This document shows positions 1 to 7,887 of a DNA stretch of 64,000 nt, piece after piece. The notes below the pieces were generated by a model that saw only the letters and a list, made by a program, of their open reading frames with translations, ran no database searches and was not told the DNA's origin. The stretch comes from Arsenicicoccus sp. oral taxon 190. Lineage in GTDB: Bacteria > Actinomycetota > Actinomycetes > Actinomycetales > Dermatophilaceae. Position 1 is the stretch's first letter. Each line of letters opens with the position of its first letter. Location of the stretch: contig NZ_CP012070.1 of the NCBI RefSeq assembly GCF_001189535.1, positions 3,461,272-3,525,271 of the forward strand, written 5' to 3'. The position numbers and the translations under genes were made by a program.

Positions 1-183
1 GTCACCTTCGCCCTCCGGCTCGCGCGCGACCTCAAGGAGCGCCGCAAGCCGCCGCTGACGCTGGTGCGCCGCGGGCTGGTGCTGCGACGCGCCCAGCGCG
101 ACATCGTGGCCCACCAGGTCGCCCTCGGCGCCACGCCGATCACGCCTGGGGACGCCCGGCGACGTGCCGCGGACCTGCGCTGA
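1..183 (+). CDS. C-terminal end of an unidentified protein (partial)
   Basis: The frame is open from the first base of the window and stops with TGA at 181-183, giving 60 residues. The visible part is strongly basic and leucine/arginine-rich (for example DLKERRKPPLTLVRRGLVLRR) and has no membrane segment or motif that I recognise. The start and most of the protein lie outside the window, so no function is assigned. It is read in the same direction as the membrane/AAA+ cluster that follows after a 44-base gap. Confidence 0.6.
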   Translation, partial: VTFALRLARDLKERRKPPLTLVRRGLVLRRAQRDIVAHQVALGATPITPGDARRRAADLR

Positions 184-227
184 TACCGTGTCGGCGAGCA
201 CGGGTGGGGACGCTTCGAGGGGGCAGC

Positions 228-1427
228 ATGACCAACGACCAGTGGGCGGCACCGGGCCGCGGCGACGGGGAGCACCACGGGGGTAGCACCCCGCTGCCAC
301 CCCCACCGCAGCCGCCCTACGACCCCACCGGCGACGCCCCTCCGCCCGCCCCTCAGCCGGGGTACGCCCAGCAGACCGGGTACGCCCAGCACCCGGGGTA
401 CGCCCAGCACCCGGGGTACGCCCCGGCCCCCGGATACGGGCACGGTCCGGCATACGGCCAGGCACCCCCACCGGGCGCGTATCCCTCGATGGCGATGGTC
501 GCCAGCCCGGGCATCGTGCCGCTGCGGCCGCTGCAGCTCGGCGACATGCTCGGGGCCGGCTTCAAGATCCTGCGGTTCAACCCCCGCGGCACCATCGGGG
601 TGTCCCTGATCCTGCAGCTCATCGGGGTGGTGCTCGTCATCCCGTTCGTCGGGTGGCTGCTCAGCGGCGGGCTGGACCGGCTCGGCAGCCTCACCGCCCC
701 CGACAACGGTGGCGGCCCCAACCTCGTCGTCAACCTGCTCCAGGTGCCCTCCAGCCTCCTCGCGCAGGTCGCGACGCTGGTGCTGTGCGTCGTCGTGTCC
801 CGCGCCGTCATCGGCGAGCGTGCCACCCTCGGGGAGGCCTGGCGCGAGGTGCGTGCGCAGATCGGCCGGTGCCTGCTCTACGTGCTGGTCACGACCCTGC
901 TGTGGGTGGGTGGGGTGGGTCTGGCGCTGCTGCTCCTCTTCGCCCTCGCCCAGATCGACGGCGCCATGGTCGTCGTCGGCGCGCTGGTGCTGGGGCCCGT
1001 CCTCCTCTTCGTCTTCGTCCGGCTGGGGCTCGCCGCGTCCGCGCTGGTCCTGGAGCGCATCGGTGTCGTCGCGGCGCTGAGGCGCAGCTGGGCGCTGAGC
1101 CGAGGCGCCTTCTGGCGGCTGTTCGGCATCCAGCTCCTCACCTCCCTCGTCGTCGGCTTCGCCAGCCTTGCCCTCATGCTCCCGCTGATGATGATCGGCA
1201 TGGTCGCCGTGTTCGCCACGAGCACGACGAGCCCCCAGGGCATGACCTCGAGCCTCGTCGTCCTGGCCGTGATCTACGCCCTGGCACAGATCCTCGTCGG
1301 CGCCGTCACGACGCCGATCACCTCGACCGTGAGCACGCTGCTCTACATCGACCAGCGCATCCGCCGCGAGGGCCTGGACGTCGAGCTGGCGCGGGCCGTG
1401 GACCGGCGAGCGAGCCAGGAGCGCTGA
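228..1427 (+). CDS. GPDPase-membrane-domain-like integral membrane protein
   Basis: This 399-residue protein begins with a disordered tail of about 90 residues rich in Pro, Gly, Tyr and Gln, including three near-identical PGYAQ(H/Q) units. Several hydrophobic helices follow, and the sequence resembles the membrane domain attached to glycerophosphodiester phosphodiesterases. No catalytic GDPD domain is present. The ATG at 228 is preferred over a GTG at 204 because GAGGGG lies 5 bases upstream of it. It stands first in a tight run with DUF4129, DUF4350, MoxR and DUF58, a recurrent actinobacterial arrangement. It probably acts in or at the cytoplasmic membrane. The exact role is unknown. Confidence 0.75.
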   Translation: MTNDQWAAPGRGDGEHHGGSTPLPPPPQPPYDPTGDAPPPAPQPGYAQQTGYAQHPGYAQHPGYAPAPGYGHGPAYGQAPPPGAYPSMAMVASPGIVPLRPLQLGDMLGAGFKILRFNPRGTIGVSLILQLIGVVLVIPFVGWLLSGGLDRLGSLTAPDNGGGPNLVVNLLQVPSSLLAQVATLVLCVVVSRAVIGERATLGEAWREVRAQIGRCLLYVLVTTLLWVGGVGLALLLLFALAQIDGAMVVVGALVLGPVLLFVFVRLGLAASALVLERIGVVAALRRSWALSRGAFWRLFGIQLLTSLVVGFASLALMLPLMMIGMVAVFATSTTSPQGMTSSLVVLAVIYALAQILVGAVTTPITSTVSTLLYIDQRIRREGLDVELARAVDRRASQER

Positions 1428-1431
1428 CGGC

Positions 1432-2085
1432 GTGCCCGGTGCGGGCGGTCTGCCCCTGCCCGTCTCCTCGGTCCCCGTCGAGCCGGGGTCGGACGAGGCG
1501 CGTCGGCTGCTGGAGCAGGAGCTGGCCCGCCCCGGATACCCCCACCCGTCGCTGCTCGACATCGTCCTGCGGTGGTTCGACGACCTCTTCTCCGGCGCAC
1601 CGGGCGCCCCGTCCGGCATCGGCCTCGTGGTGCTCGTCGCGGTGCTGCTCCTGCTGCTCGCCCTGCTCGTGTGGAAGCTGTGGGACCTGCGGTCCGTGGT
1701 GCAGGAGCGCCGCCGCCGGGCCGGGGGCCTGACCGACCCGACGCGGTCGGCGGTGGACTACCTCGCCGAGGCGCGGGCCCACCTGGACCAGGGCGCCCAC
1801 GACCGGGCGGTGGTGGCGGGGTTCCGGGCGCTCGTGGTCGGGCTCGACGACCGGGACGTCGTCCATGACGCCCCCGGGCGCACCGCCCAGGAGGTCGGTC
1901 GGGCTGCCGCCCACGCCCTGCCGTCGTATGCCGAGCGCGCCCGCCGCTGCGCCCTGGTCTTCGATGCGGCGTGCTACGGGCATCCCGACGGCCCGGTCCC
2001 CGGCGCGGACGAGCCGCAGCGGACCACGGCCCAGGACGCCGCCGACACGCTGGCCCTGGCCTCCGAGCTGCAGGGGGCCCGATGA
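1432..2085 (+). CDS. DUF4129 domain protein
   Basis: This 217-residue protein has one strong transmembrane helix (about residues 62-85, IGLVVLVAVLLLLLALLVW) and then a soluble C-terminal part of the DUF4129 type (DPTRSAVDYLAEARAHLDQG, then a GRTAQEVGRAA stretch). It starts with GTG only 4 bases after the preceding stop, with no clear Shine-Dalgarno, so it is probably translationally coupled. Its stop overlaps the DUF4350 start as ATGA. In related genomes DUF4129 proteins sit next to MoxR ATPases and DUF58 proteins. A role in a membrane-associated MoxR complex is inferred from that context only. Confidence 0.85.
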   Translation: MPGAGGLPLPVSSVPVEPGSDEARRLLEQELARPGYPHPSLLDIVLRWFDDLFSGAPGAPSGIGLVVLVAVLLLLLALLVWKLWDLRSVVQERRRRAGGLTDPTRSAVDYLAEARAHLDQGAHDRAVVAGFRALVVGLDDRDVVHDAPGRTAQEVGRAAAHALPSYAERARRCALVFDAACYGHPDGPVPGADEPQRTTAQDAADTLALASELQGAR

Positions 2086-3377
2086 GCCTGGACGTGATCG
2101 TGGGGCCGCGCGAGCGTGACCGTCGCACCCCCGGTCGCCGCACCCGGGTGGGCCTCGGCCTGGTGCTGCTGGTGCTGCTCGCCGTGGCCGTCTGGCGCAG
2201 CCTGCCGCAGGGCGAGGGCCTGCCCCTGGACCCGGACGCCGCGGGAGACAAGGGCGCCAAGGCGGTTGCGGAGGTCCTGAGGCGGCAGGGCGTCGAGGTC
2301 GACGTGGTGCGCACCCGGGCCGACCTGGACGACGCCCGGGTGGACGCCGACACGACCCTGGTGGTCTCGGAGACGGGCGCCGTCACGGCCGAGGCGATGC
2401 GAGCGGTGAGCGAGCGCAGGGTCGACGCCGGCCGGCTCGTGCTGCTCGGGCTCGGCCGCAGCGCGCTGCACGACCTCGACCTGCCCGTGACGCTGACGCG
2501 GCCACGCGGCGACGAGCCCGGGGGCCCGGGCTGCACCGACCGCGTCGCCGCAGCCTCGCCGTCCCTGTCCCCGCTCGGCTCGGGATACGCGCTGATGACC
2601 CCCGCGCAGGTCGCCGCGGCCGCCAAGGAACCCTCACGCCTGCCGCCCTTCCCGGGCAGCGGGCCGGGCGAGGACGGCGACGGTCCCGAGGACGTCACCG
2701 ACCTCGGGCGCTCGTGGACGCTGACCGGCGCCGGCGGCTGCTACCCCGTCGGAGAGGGCCACGCCCTGCTGACCATCCCCGCCGCGCACGGCCAGCCCCG
2801 CACCGACCTCCTCGCGCCCGCCCTGATCATCACCAACGGCACCGTGACCGAGGAGGACGACGCCGCCCTCGCGCTGCGCCTGCTCGGCAGCGAGCGTCAC
2901 CTCGTGTGGTTCGCGCCCACGTATGCCGACATCGCCGAGGGCGACATCCCGCGCGGCGAACCCCCCATCGCCCCACCGTGGTTCATGCCGCTGCTGCTCC
3001 TGCTCGGCGGCGCCGTCGCCCTCACCATGTGGTGGCGCGGCCGACGCCTGGGCCGCCTCGCCGTGGAGCCACTCCCCGTCGTGGTGCGAGCCTCCGAGAC
3101 CGCCGTGGCCCGCGGCCGTCTCTACCGCCGGGCCGCGGGGCGCGGTCACGCCGCCGCCGCCCTGCGCGACGCCACCAGGCGCCGCCTCGCCGCCCGGCTC
3201 GGGCTCCCCGTGGGCGCCGACGCCGAGGCCGTCGTCGCGGCCGTGGCCCAGGCCACGGGGCGCGAGCGCGACGGCATACGGGACCTGCTCGCCGGACCCG
3301 ACCCGACCACCGACGCCGACCTGGCCGCGACCGCGGCCGACCTGGCCCAGCTCGAGGAAGAGGTACGCCACCCATGA
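2082..3377 (+). CDS. DUF4350 domain membrane protein
   Basis: This 431-residue protein has a basic N-terminus and one membrane helix near residues 24-38. A periplasmic-side domain follows with the DUF4350 look (GAKAVAEVLRRQGVEVDVVRT, TTLVVSETGAVTAEAMRAV), then a second helix near residues 310-325 (WFMPLLLLLGGAVALTMWW) and a cytoplasmic tail. The start overlaps the DUF4129 stop (ATGA) and the end overlaps the MoxR start (ATGA), which argues for one operon. DUF4350 folds like a glutamine-amidotransferase-type domain in some relatives. I see no catalytic triad, so it is probably a structural or sensing partner of the MoxR/DUF58 pair. Confidence 0.85.
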   Translation: MSLDVIVGPRERDRRTPGRRTRVGLGLVLLVLLAVAVWRSLPQGEGLPLDPDAAGDKGAKAVAEVLRRQGVEVDVVRTRADLDDARVDADTTLVVSETGAVTAEAMRAVSERRVDAGRLVLLGLGRSALHDLDLPVTLTRPRGDEPGGPGCTDRVAAASPSLSPLGSGYALMTPAQVAAAAKEPSRLPPFPGSGPGEDGDGPEDVTDLGRSWTLTGAGGCYPVGEGHALLTIPAAHGQPRTDLLAPALIITNGTVTEEDDAALALRLLGSERHLVWFAPTYADIAEGDIPRGEPPIAPPWFMPLLLLLGGAVALTMWWRGRRLGRLAVEPLPVVVRASETAVARGRLYRRAAGRGHAAAALRDATRRRLAARLGLPVGADAEAVVAAVAQATGRERDGIRDLLAGPDPTTDADLAATAADLAQLEEEVRHP

Positions 3378-4333
3378 CCGACCACACCAGCGCCCGCGAG
3401 GCCCTGCAGGCCGTGCGCTCCGAGGTGGCCAAGGCCGTCGTCGGGCAGGACGCCGCCGTGACCGGGCTGCTCATCGGCCTGCTCAGCCGCGGGCACGTGC
3501 TGCTCGAGGGCGTGCCCGGCGTCGCCAAGACCCTGCTCGTGCGCTCGCTCGCCACCGCGCTGGACATCGACACGCGGCGCGTGCAGTTCACCCCGGACCT
3601 GATGCCGGGCGACGTGACCGGGTCGATGATCTTCGACGCCCGCACGACGGAGTTCGAGTTCCGGCCGGGGCCGGTCTTCACCAACCTGCTGCTGGCTGAC
3701 GAGATCAACCGCACCCCGCCCAAGACGCAGGCGGCGCTGCTCGAGGCGATGGAGGAGCGGCAGGTGACCGTCGACGGCACGTCACGGCCGCTGCCCGAGC
3801 CGTTCCTCGTCGCGGCGACGCAGAACCCGGTCGAGTACGAAGGGACCTATCCCCTGCCGGAGGCCCAGCTCGACCGGTTCCTGCTCAAGGTGGTGCTGCC
3901 GGTGCCGCCGCGCGACCAGGAGATCGAGGTGATCTCGCGGCACGCGCACGGCTTCGACCCTCGCGACCTCGCCGGCGCTGGGGTGCGGCCGGTGGCGTCG
4001 GGGACCGACCTGCTCGCCGGGGCCGCGGCCGTGCGGACCGTCGGCGTCGCCCCCGAGGTCGTCGCCTACGTCGTCGACGTCTGCCGCGCCACCCGCACCG
4101 CCCCCTCCCTGTCGCTGGGCGCGTCGCCGCGCGGCGCGACGGCTCTCCTCGCGACCTCGCGGGCGTGGGCGTGGCTCAACGGGCGCGACTTCGTGACGCC
4201 CGACGACGTCAAGACCCTCGCCCACGCCACCCTCGCGCACCGGCTGTCGCTGCAGCCCGAGGCCGAGCTCGAGGGCGTGTCCGTGGGTGCCGTCCTGCAG
4301 ACCGCCCTCGACGCCGTGCCCGTCCCCCGATGA
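3374..4333 (+). CDS. MoxR-family AAA+ ATPase
   Basis: This 319-residue AAA_3 ATPase shows Walker A GVPGVAKT at 46-53, Walker B LLLADEIN at 105-112 and sensor-1 ATQNP at 148-152. An AAA lid domain follows in the C-terminal third (SPRGATALLATSRAWAW). MoxR proteins act as chaperone-like unfoldases that help mature or insert metal cofactors into partner complexes, usually together with a VWA- or DUF58-type protein. The direct downstream neighbour here is DUF58, which fits. The ATG overlaps the DUF4350 stop by 4 bases. Length and all nucleotide-binding motifs are typical, so it should be active. Confidence 0.95.
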   Translation: MTDHTSAREALQAVRSEVAKAVVGQDAAVTGLLIGLLSRGHVLLEGVPGVAKTLLVRSLATALDIDTRRVQFTPDLMPGDVTGSMIFDARTTEFEFRPGPVFTNLLLADEINRTPPKTQAALLEAMEERQVTVDGTSRPLPEPFLVAATQNPVEYEGTYPLPEAQLDRFLLKVVLPVPPRDQEIEVISRHAHGFDPRDLAGAGVRPVASGTDLLAGAAAVRTVGVAPEVVAYVVDVCRATRTAPSLSLGASPRGATALLATSRAWAWLNGRDFVTPDDVKTLAHATLAHRLSLQPEAELEGVSVGAVLQTALDAVPVPR

Positions 4334-4343
4334 CCCGCGCCCG

Positions 4344-5636
4344 ATGATCCTCACCGGCCGCGCCGTGGTGCTCGCCCTGCTGGGCGTGGTGCCGGTGCTG
4401 CTGCGCCCCGAGCCGCTCACGGCCACGCTGTGGCTGGTGCTCGTGGTGGTCGTGTGCGTGGTCGACGCGCTGCTCGCCGCGTCCCCGCGACGGCTCGTGC
4501 TCACCCGCGACCACGTCGGGACCATCCGCGCCGAGGCGACGACCACGACGCGGCTGCAGGTGCACAACCCCTCGCGCCGCACGGCTCGCGGTGTGCTGCG
4601 GGACGCCTGGCAGCCGTCGGCCCGGACCAGCGGCGAGCGGCACCGGATCTCGGTCGCCCCTGGAGCATCGGTGCAGGTCGAGACCTCGCTGACGCCGGTG
4701 CGGCGCGGGGACCGGCATACGGACCTCGTCACGGTCCGCACCCTCGGCCCGCTGCGGCTGGCCGGGCGCCAGGCGTCGGTGGACGTGCCGGGGACGGTGC
4801 GGGTGCTGCCGCCCTTCCACTCGCGGCGGCACCTGCCGAGCCGGCTCGCGCGGCTGCGGCAGATCGACGGTCGGTCCGCGGTGCGGGTGCGGGGGCAGGG
4901 GACGGAGTTCGACTCCCTGCGCGAGTACGTCGAGGGCGACGACGTCCGCTCGATCGACTGGCGCGCCTCGGCGCGGCGCAGCGAGCTGGTCGTGCGGACC
5001 TGGCGGCCCGAGCGCGACCGCCGCGTCACCCTCGTCGTCGACACCTCGCGCCTCTCGGCGGGGCGGGTCGACGACACGACCCGCCTGGACGCCGCCATCG
5101 AGGCGTCGTTGCTGCTCACGGCCCTGGCCGCGCACGCAGGCGACCACGTCGACCTCGTCGCGGGCGACCGCGTCGTGCGGACCCAGCTGGCGGCGGTGGC
5201 CCGCCCCGAGATGCTCGCCGCGATGTCCGACGCCCTCGCGACCGTGCAGCCCGCCATCGTCGAGGCCGACTGGCAGGCGCTGGCCGCCGCGGTGGCCCGG
5301 CAGGCCCGCCGCCCGTCGCTCGTGGTGCTCCTCACGCCCCTCGAGCCCGCCGCCGTCGCCGAGTCCCTGCTGCCGGTGCTGCCGCAGCTGACCCGGCGGC
5401 AGCGCGTGTGCATCGCCTCGTGCGCCGACCCCGAGCTGGACCGTATGGCGACCGCCCGCCGCACCACCGACGACGCCTACCGCGCGGCTGCGGCCGAACG
5501 CACGCGGACCCTGCGGGCCCGGACCGCCGACGCGCTGGCCGGGCTGGGCGTGACGGTGGTGGACGCGCCGCCGGACGCCCTGGCGCCGGCCCTGGCCGAC
5601 CACTACCTCACGCTCAAGTCCCGCGGCCTCCTCTGA
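4344..5636 (+). CDS. DUF58 domain protein (MoxR partner)
   Basis: This 430-residue protein has two N-terminal membrane helices (ILTGRAVVLALLGVVPVLL and LTATLWLVLVVVVCVVDALL) and a soluble part with the DUF58 signature around residues 180-230 (GQGTEFDSLREYVEGDDVRSIDWRAS). After that comes a VWA-like stretch (VTLVVDTSRL). The ATG at 4344 lies 10 bases after the MoxR stop. An ATG at 4330 that overlaps that stop runs into a stop after five codons. DUF58 proteins are almost always encoded next to MoxR and are thought to receive its activity. The gene ends facing the SpoIIM gene. Confidence 0.9.
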   Translation: MILTGRAVVLALLGVVPVLLRPEPLTATLWLVLVVVVCVVDALLAASPRRLVLTRDHVGTIRAEATTTTRLQVHNPSRRTARGVLRDAWQPSARTSGERHRISVAPGASVQVETSLTPVRRGDRHTDLVTVRTLGPLRLAGRQASVDVPGTVRVLPPFHSRRHLPSRLARLRQIDGRSAVRVRGQGTEFDSLREYVEGDDVRSIDWRASARRSELVVRTWRPERDRRVTLVVDTSRLSAGRVDDTTRLDAAIEASLLLTALAAHAGDHVDLVAGDRVVRTQLAAVARPEMLAAMSDALATVQPAIVEADWQALAAAVARQARRPSLVVLLTPLEPAAVAESLLPVLPQLTRRQRVCIASCADPELDRMATARRTTDDAYRAAAAERTRTLRARTADALAGLGVTVVDAPPDALAPALADHYLTLKSRGLL

Positions 5637-5640
5637 CCCC

Positions 5641-5699
5641 CCGCCGGCAGAGGCATCGACCGGCCTTCGTTCCCCAGGCTGATGCACCTACCGCCGGCG
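5641..5699 (+). repeat. Type 1 dispersed palindromic element, copy A
   Basis: The copy reads CCGCCGGCAG at its left end, a centre containing GCATCGACCGGCC and CCAGGCTGATGC, and CTACCGCCGGCG at its right end. The inner arms GCATC and GATGC pair, and the outer arms pair imperfectly. The same layout recurs at 9051, 16144 (reverse), 51249 and 52391 (reverse). It lies just after the DUF58 stop between convergent genes. Confidence 0.7.
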
Positions 5700-5766
5700 A
5701 GTCCTGGGCCCGGCGCCTCGCTGACACGGCCCGTATGGCGCCCGACGCACCACCCTGCCCCGCGCC

Positions 5767-5880
5767 ATTGGTCACCAACGACGTTGTGGATCGTTCATCA
5801 CGCCCTGGAAAGCGTGATTGGTCACCAATGACGTCTTGGATCGTTCATCACGGCCCGGAAAACGTGATTGGTGACCAATC
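5767..5880 (+). repeat. Type 2 element: ATTGGTSACCAAT boxes at 50-bp steps
   Basis: Palindromic 13-mers ATTGGTCACCAAC (one mismatch from a perfect box), ATTGGTCACCAAT and ATTGGTGACCAAT begin at 5767, 5817 and 5867, exactly 50 bases apart. The two 37-base segments between them are nearly identical and share TGGATCGTTCATCACG and GGAAA. Each can form a small CACG/CGTG hairpin. The array is followed by CGCGCCGG. A homologous two-box copy lies at 11753-11819 on the other strand. Confidence 0.75.
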
Positions 5881-5955
5881 GCGCCGGGGAGGGGACGGGG
5901 GCGGGACGCCGGGGCTGGCGCAGGACGCCGGGACGGGGTGGGGCCGGAGGGCGGG

Positions 5956-6951
5956 TCAGAGGGTCGCGACGGCCTCGTCCTCGCGGTCCGCGGCGTCCAC
6001 GTCACCCGTCACGCCACGCCGGGCCGCCCGTCGCCCCACCACGAAGATGTACGCGAAGAACGCCGCCTCGGCCAGCACCCCGATCGCGATCCGCGCCCAG
6101 GTCGGCAGCCCCGACGGCGTCACGAACGCCTCGAGGATCCCCGACACGAGCAGCACCACCACCAGGCCCATCGCCACCCCGACGGTGGTGCGGCCGGCGG
6201 CGGCGAGGGACGCCATACGGGTCCTGGGTCCCGGCTCGACCCACGACCAGAAGAGCCGCAGCCCCACCCCCGCCGCCACGAACACCGCCGTCAGCTCGAG
6301 CAGCCCGTGCGGCAGGATCAGACCGAAGAACAACGCGCCCCGCCCGTGACGCACCATGAGCGCGCCGATGACGCCGACGCTGACGACGTTCTGCAGCAGG
6401 ACGTAGACCACGGGGACGCCGAGCACACCCATCGCGATGCACTGGGCGGCGATCCAGGCGTTGTTGGTCCACACGCGCGCCGCGAAGCTCGTGGCCGCGT
6501 GCTCGGAGTAGTAGTGCTCGAAGTCCGTGTTGACGTACCTCGCGACCTCGGCGGGGCTCATCAGGGAGTTCTCCAGCGTGGGGTTCTGGTAGAACCACCA
6601 CCCGGCCCCCAGCGCCACGAGCAGGCTCACCATCGTCGTCGTCAGCCACCACCAGCGCAGGTGGTACAGCGTCGCGGGGAAGGTCTCGCCGAAGAAGCGC
6701 GCGATGTCCCGCGCCGAGCCGGTCCGGGTCCCCGAGGCCCGTCGTCGAGCGCGCGCCAGCACCCCCGAGAGCCATTGCACGACAGCGGGATCGGGCGCGC
6801 TCGTGCGCACGACGGCGAGGTGCGTGCCGACCCGCTGGTAGAGGTCGAGCAGGCGGTCGGCCTCCTCCGCGGAGAGCCGCGACCGACGCGTCAGCGCGTC
6901 GAGCTCGTCCCACTCCCCCCGGTGGGCCGCGACGTAGGCGTCCAGGTCCAC
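5956..6951 (-). CDS. SpoIIM-family integral membrane protein
   Basis: This 331-residue protein has a soluble N-terminal helical part (MDLDAYVAAHRGEWDELDALTRR) and then about six membrane helices of the stage II sporulation protein M family, including GVIGALMVRHGRGALFFGLILPHGLLE. It starts at GTG 6951. Homologues are widespread in bacteria that do not sporulate, so the name does not imply sporulation. In many actinobacteria this gene lies beside RDD, MoxR and DUF58 genes, as it does here, and it is divergent from RDD across 49 bases. Confidence 0.9.
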   Translation of the reverse strand: MDLDAYVAAHRGEWDELDALTRRSRLSAEEADRLLDLYQRVGTHLAVVRTSAPDPAVVQWLSGVLARARRRASGTRTGSARDIARFFGETFPATLYHLRWWWLTTTMVSLLVALGAGWWFYQNPTLENSLMSPAEVARYVNTDFEHYYSEHAATSFAARVWTNNAWIAAQCIAMGVLGVPVVYVLLQNVVSVGVIGALMVRHGRGALFFGLILPHGLLELTAVFVAAGVGLRLFWSWVEPGPRTRMASLAAAGRTTVGVAMGLVVVLLVSGILEAFVTPSGLPTWARIAIGVLAEAAFFAYIFVVGRRAARRGVTGDVDAADREDEAVATL

Positions 6952-7000
6952 GACGCCACCCTAGCCGCCCCCGCCGGGCCCGCCCGCTAGGCTGCCGGTC

Positions 7001-7822
7001 ATGCAGCCGCCCAGGTCAGCGCGCCCCACCATCGGCGTGGGCGAGGACGACCTCGTCACCGGTGACGCCGTGGCGCTGCGGGTGCCCGCCGCGGGCCCGG
7101 GGCTGCGTGTGCTGTCCGGCGCGATCGACGTCGCGGTGGGTGGCCTACTGCTCCTGGGGCTGTCGATGGCGTTCGGCGGGGTGCGGGGCGGCCTCGACGA
7201 GGCGGCCGGAGCGGCGCTGGTCCTCACCACCGTCGTCACGGTCCTCGTGATCCTCCCCGCCGCCGTCGAGACCCTTACGCGCGGCCGGTCGCTGGGCCGG
7301 CTCGCCACCGGCACGTGCATCGTGCGCGACGACGGCGGGCCGGTCGCGTTCCGGCAGTGCCTGACGCGGGCGCTGGTCGGGGTGCTGGAGATCTGGGGCA
7401 CGAGCGGCGCGGTCGCGTTCTGCGCCGTGGTGCTCACCGCGCGTGGCAAGAGGCTCGGTGATCTCGCGGCAGGCACGTATGCCGTCCGCGACCGCCTCCG
7501 CCTGCAGCTGCCTCCCCCGGTGCCGCCCGTCCCCGAGCTCGCCGCCTGGGCCGCGGGCGCCGACATCGCGCCGCTGTCCGACACGGTGGCGCTGGCCACC
7601 CGGCAGTTCCTGCACCGCCGCGAAGGGCTCGAGCCCGGGCCTCGCGCCCGCATCGCCGCGGAGCTGGCGGCCACCGTGGCGCAGCAGGTCATGCCGCAGC
7701 CACCGCCGGGCACGCACCCCGAGGCGCTGCTGCAGGCGGTCGTCGCCGAGCGGGGCCGCCGCGACGCGCAGCGGCTCTCCCGCGACGCCGCCACCCGGCA
7801 CCGGGTCCTGCCCCACGTCTGA
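7001..7822 (+). CDS. RDD-family membrane protein
   Basis: This 273-residue protein carries an RDD domain in its first 170 residues, with helices at VLSGAIDVAVGGLLLLGLSM, ALVLTTVVTVLVILPAAVET and a third near GTSGAVAFCAVVL. A GKRLGDLAAGTYAVRDR segment typical of the family follows, and then a hydrophilic helical tail. RDD proteins are of uncertain function; some have been linked to ion transport. It forms a divergent pair with SpoIIM. Its stop codon lies inside a short tandem duplication (see 7813-7836). Confidence 0.88.
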   Translation: MQPPRSARPTIGVGEDDLVTGDAVALRVPAAGPGLRVLSGAIDVAVGGLLLLGLSMAFGGVRGGLDEAAGAALVLTTVVTVLVILPAAVETLTRGRSLGRLATGTCIVRDDGGPVAFRQCLTRALVGVLEIWGTSGAVAFCAVVLTARGKRLGDLAAGTYAVRDRLRLQLPPPVPPVPELAAWAAGADIAPLSDTVALATRQFLHRREGLEPGPRARIAAELAATVAQQVMPQPPPGTHPEALLQAVVAERGRRDAQRLSRDAATRHRVLPHV

Positions 7823-7836
7823 GCCACGTCTGAGCC
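7813..7836 (+). repeat. 12-bp tandem duplication across the RDD stop codon
   Basis: The unit CCACGTCTGAGC occurs twice in direct succession. The first copy contains the RDD stop codon TGA (7820-7822) and the second repeats it in the same frame. A short inverted repeat (ATGCCGG/CCGGCAT) follows near 7859-7879 in the convergent gap before the adenosine deaminase gene and may help terminate transcription. Confidence 0.6.
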
Positions 7837-7887
7837 GGGTCTCGGGACACCGGCCGGGCATGCCGGGGGGACCGGCATACGGCCTGG

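Larger units (their letters stand above)
5637..5955. other. Convergent gap filled with palindromic repeats
   Basis: These 319 bases separate the converging DUF58 and SpoIIM genes. I see no credible coding frame. The gap holds one copy of the type 1 palindromic element (5641-5699) and a three-box array of the 50-bp type 2 element (5767-5880). The rest is plain GC-rich DNA. Confidence 0.7.

Noticed and set aside
3782..5687. Long antisense frames opposite MoxR and DUF58
   Set aside because: They are Arg/Ser- or Gly/Arg-rich without motifs and are fully explained by the coding strand.
5767..5880. CRISPR-like look of the 50-bp array
   Set aside because: The conserved box is only 13 bp, the spacers are nearly identical to each other, there are just three boxes, and no cas gene is present.
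5956..6951. Evidence of sporulation from a SpoIIM homologue
   Set aside because: SpoIIM-family membrane proteins are common in non-sporulating bacteria, and no other sporulation gene is present.
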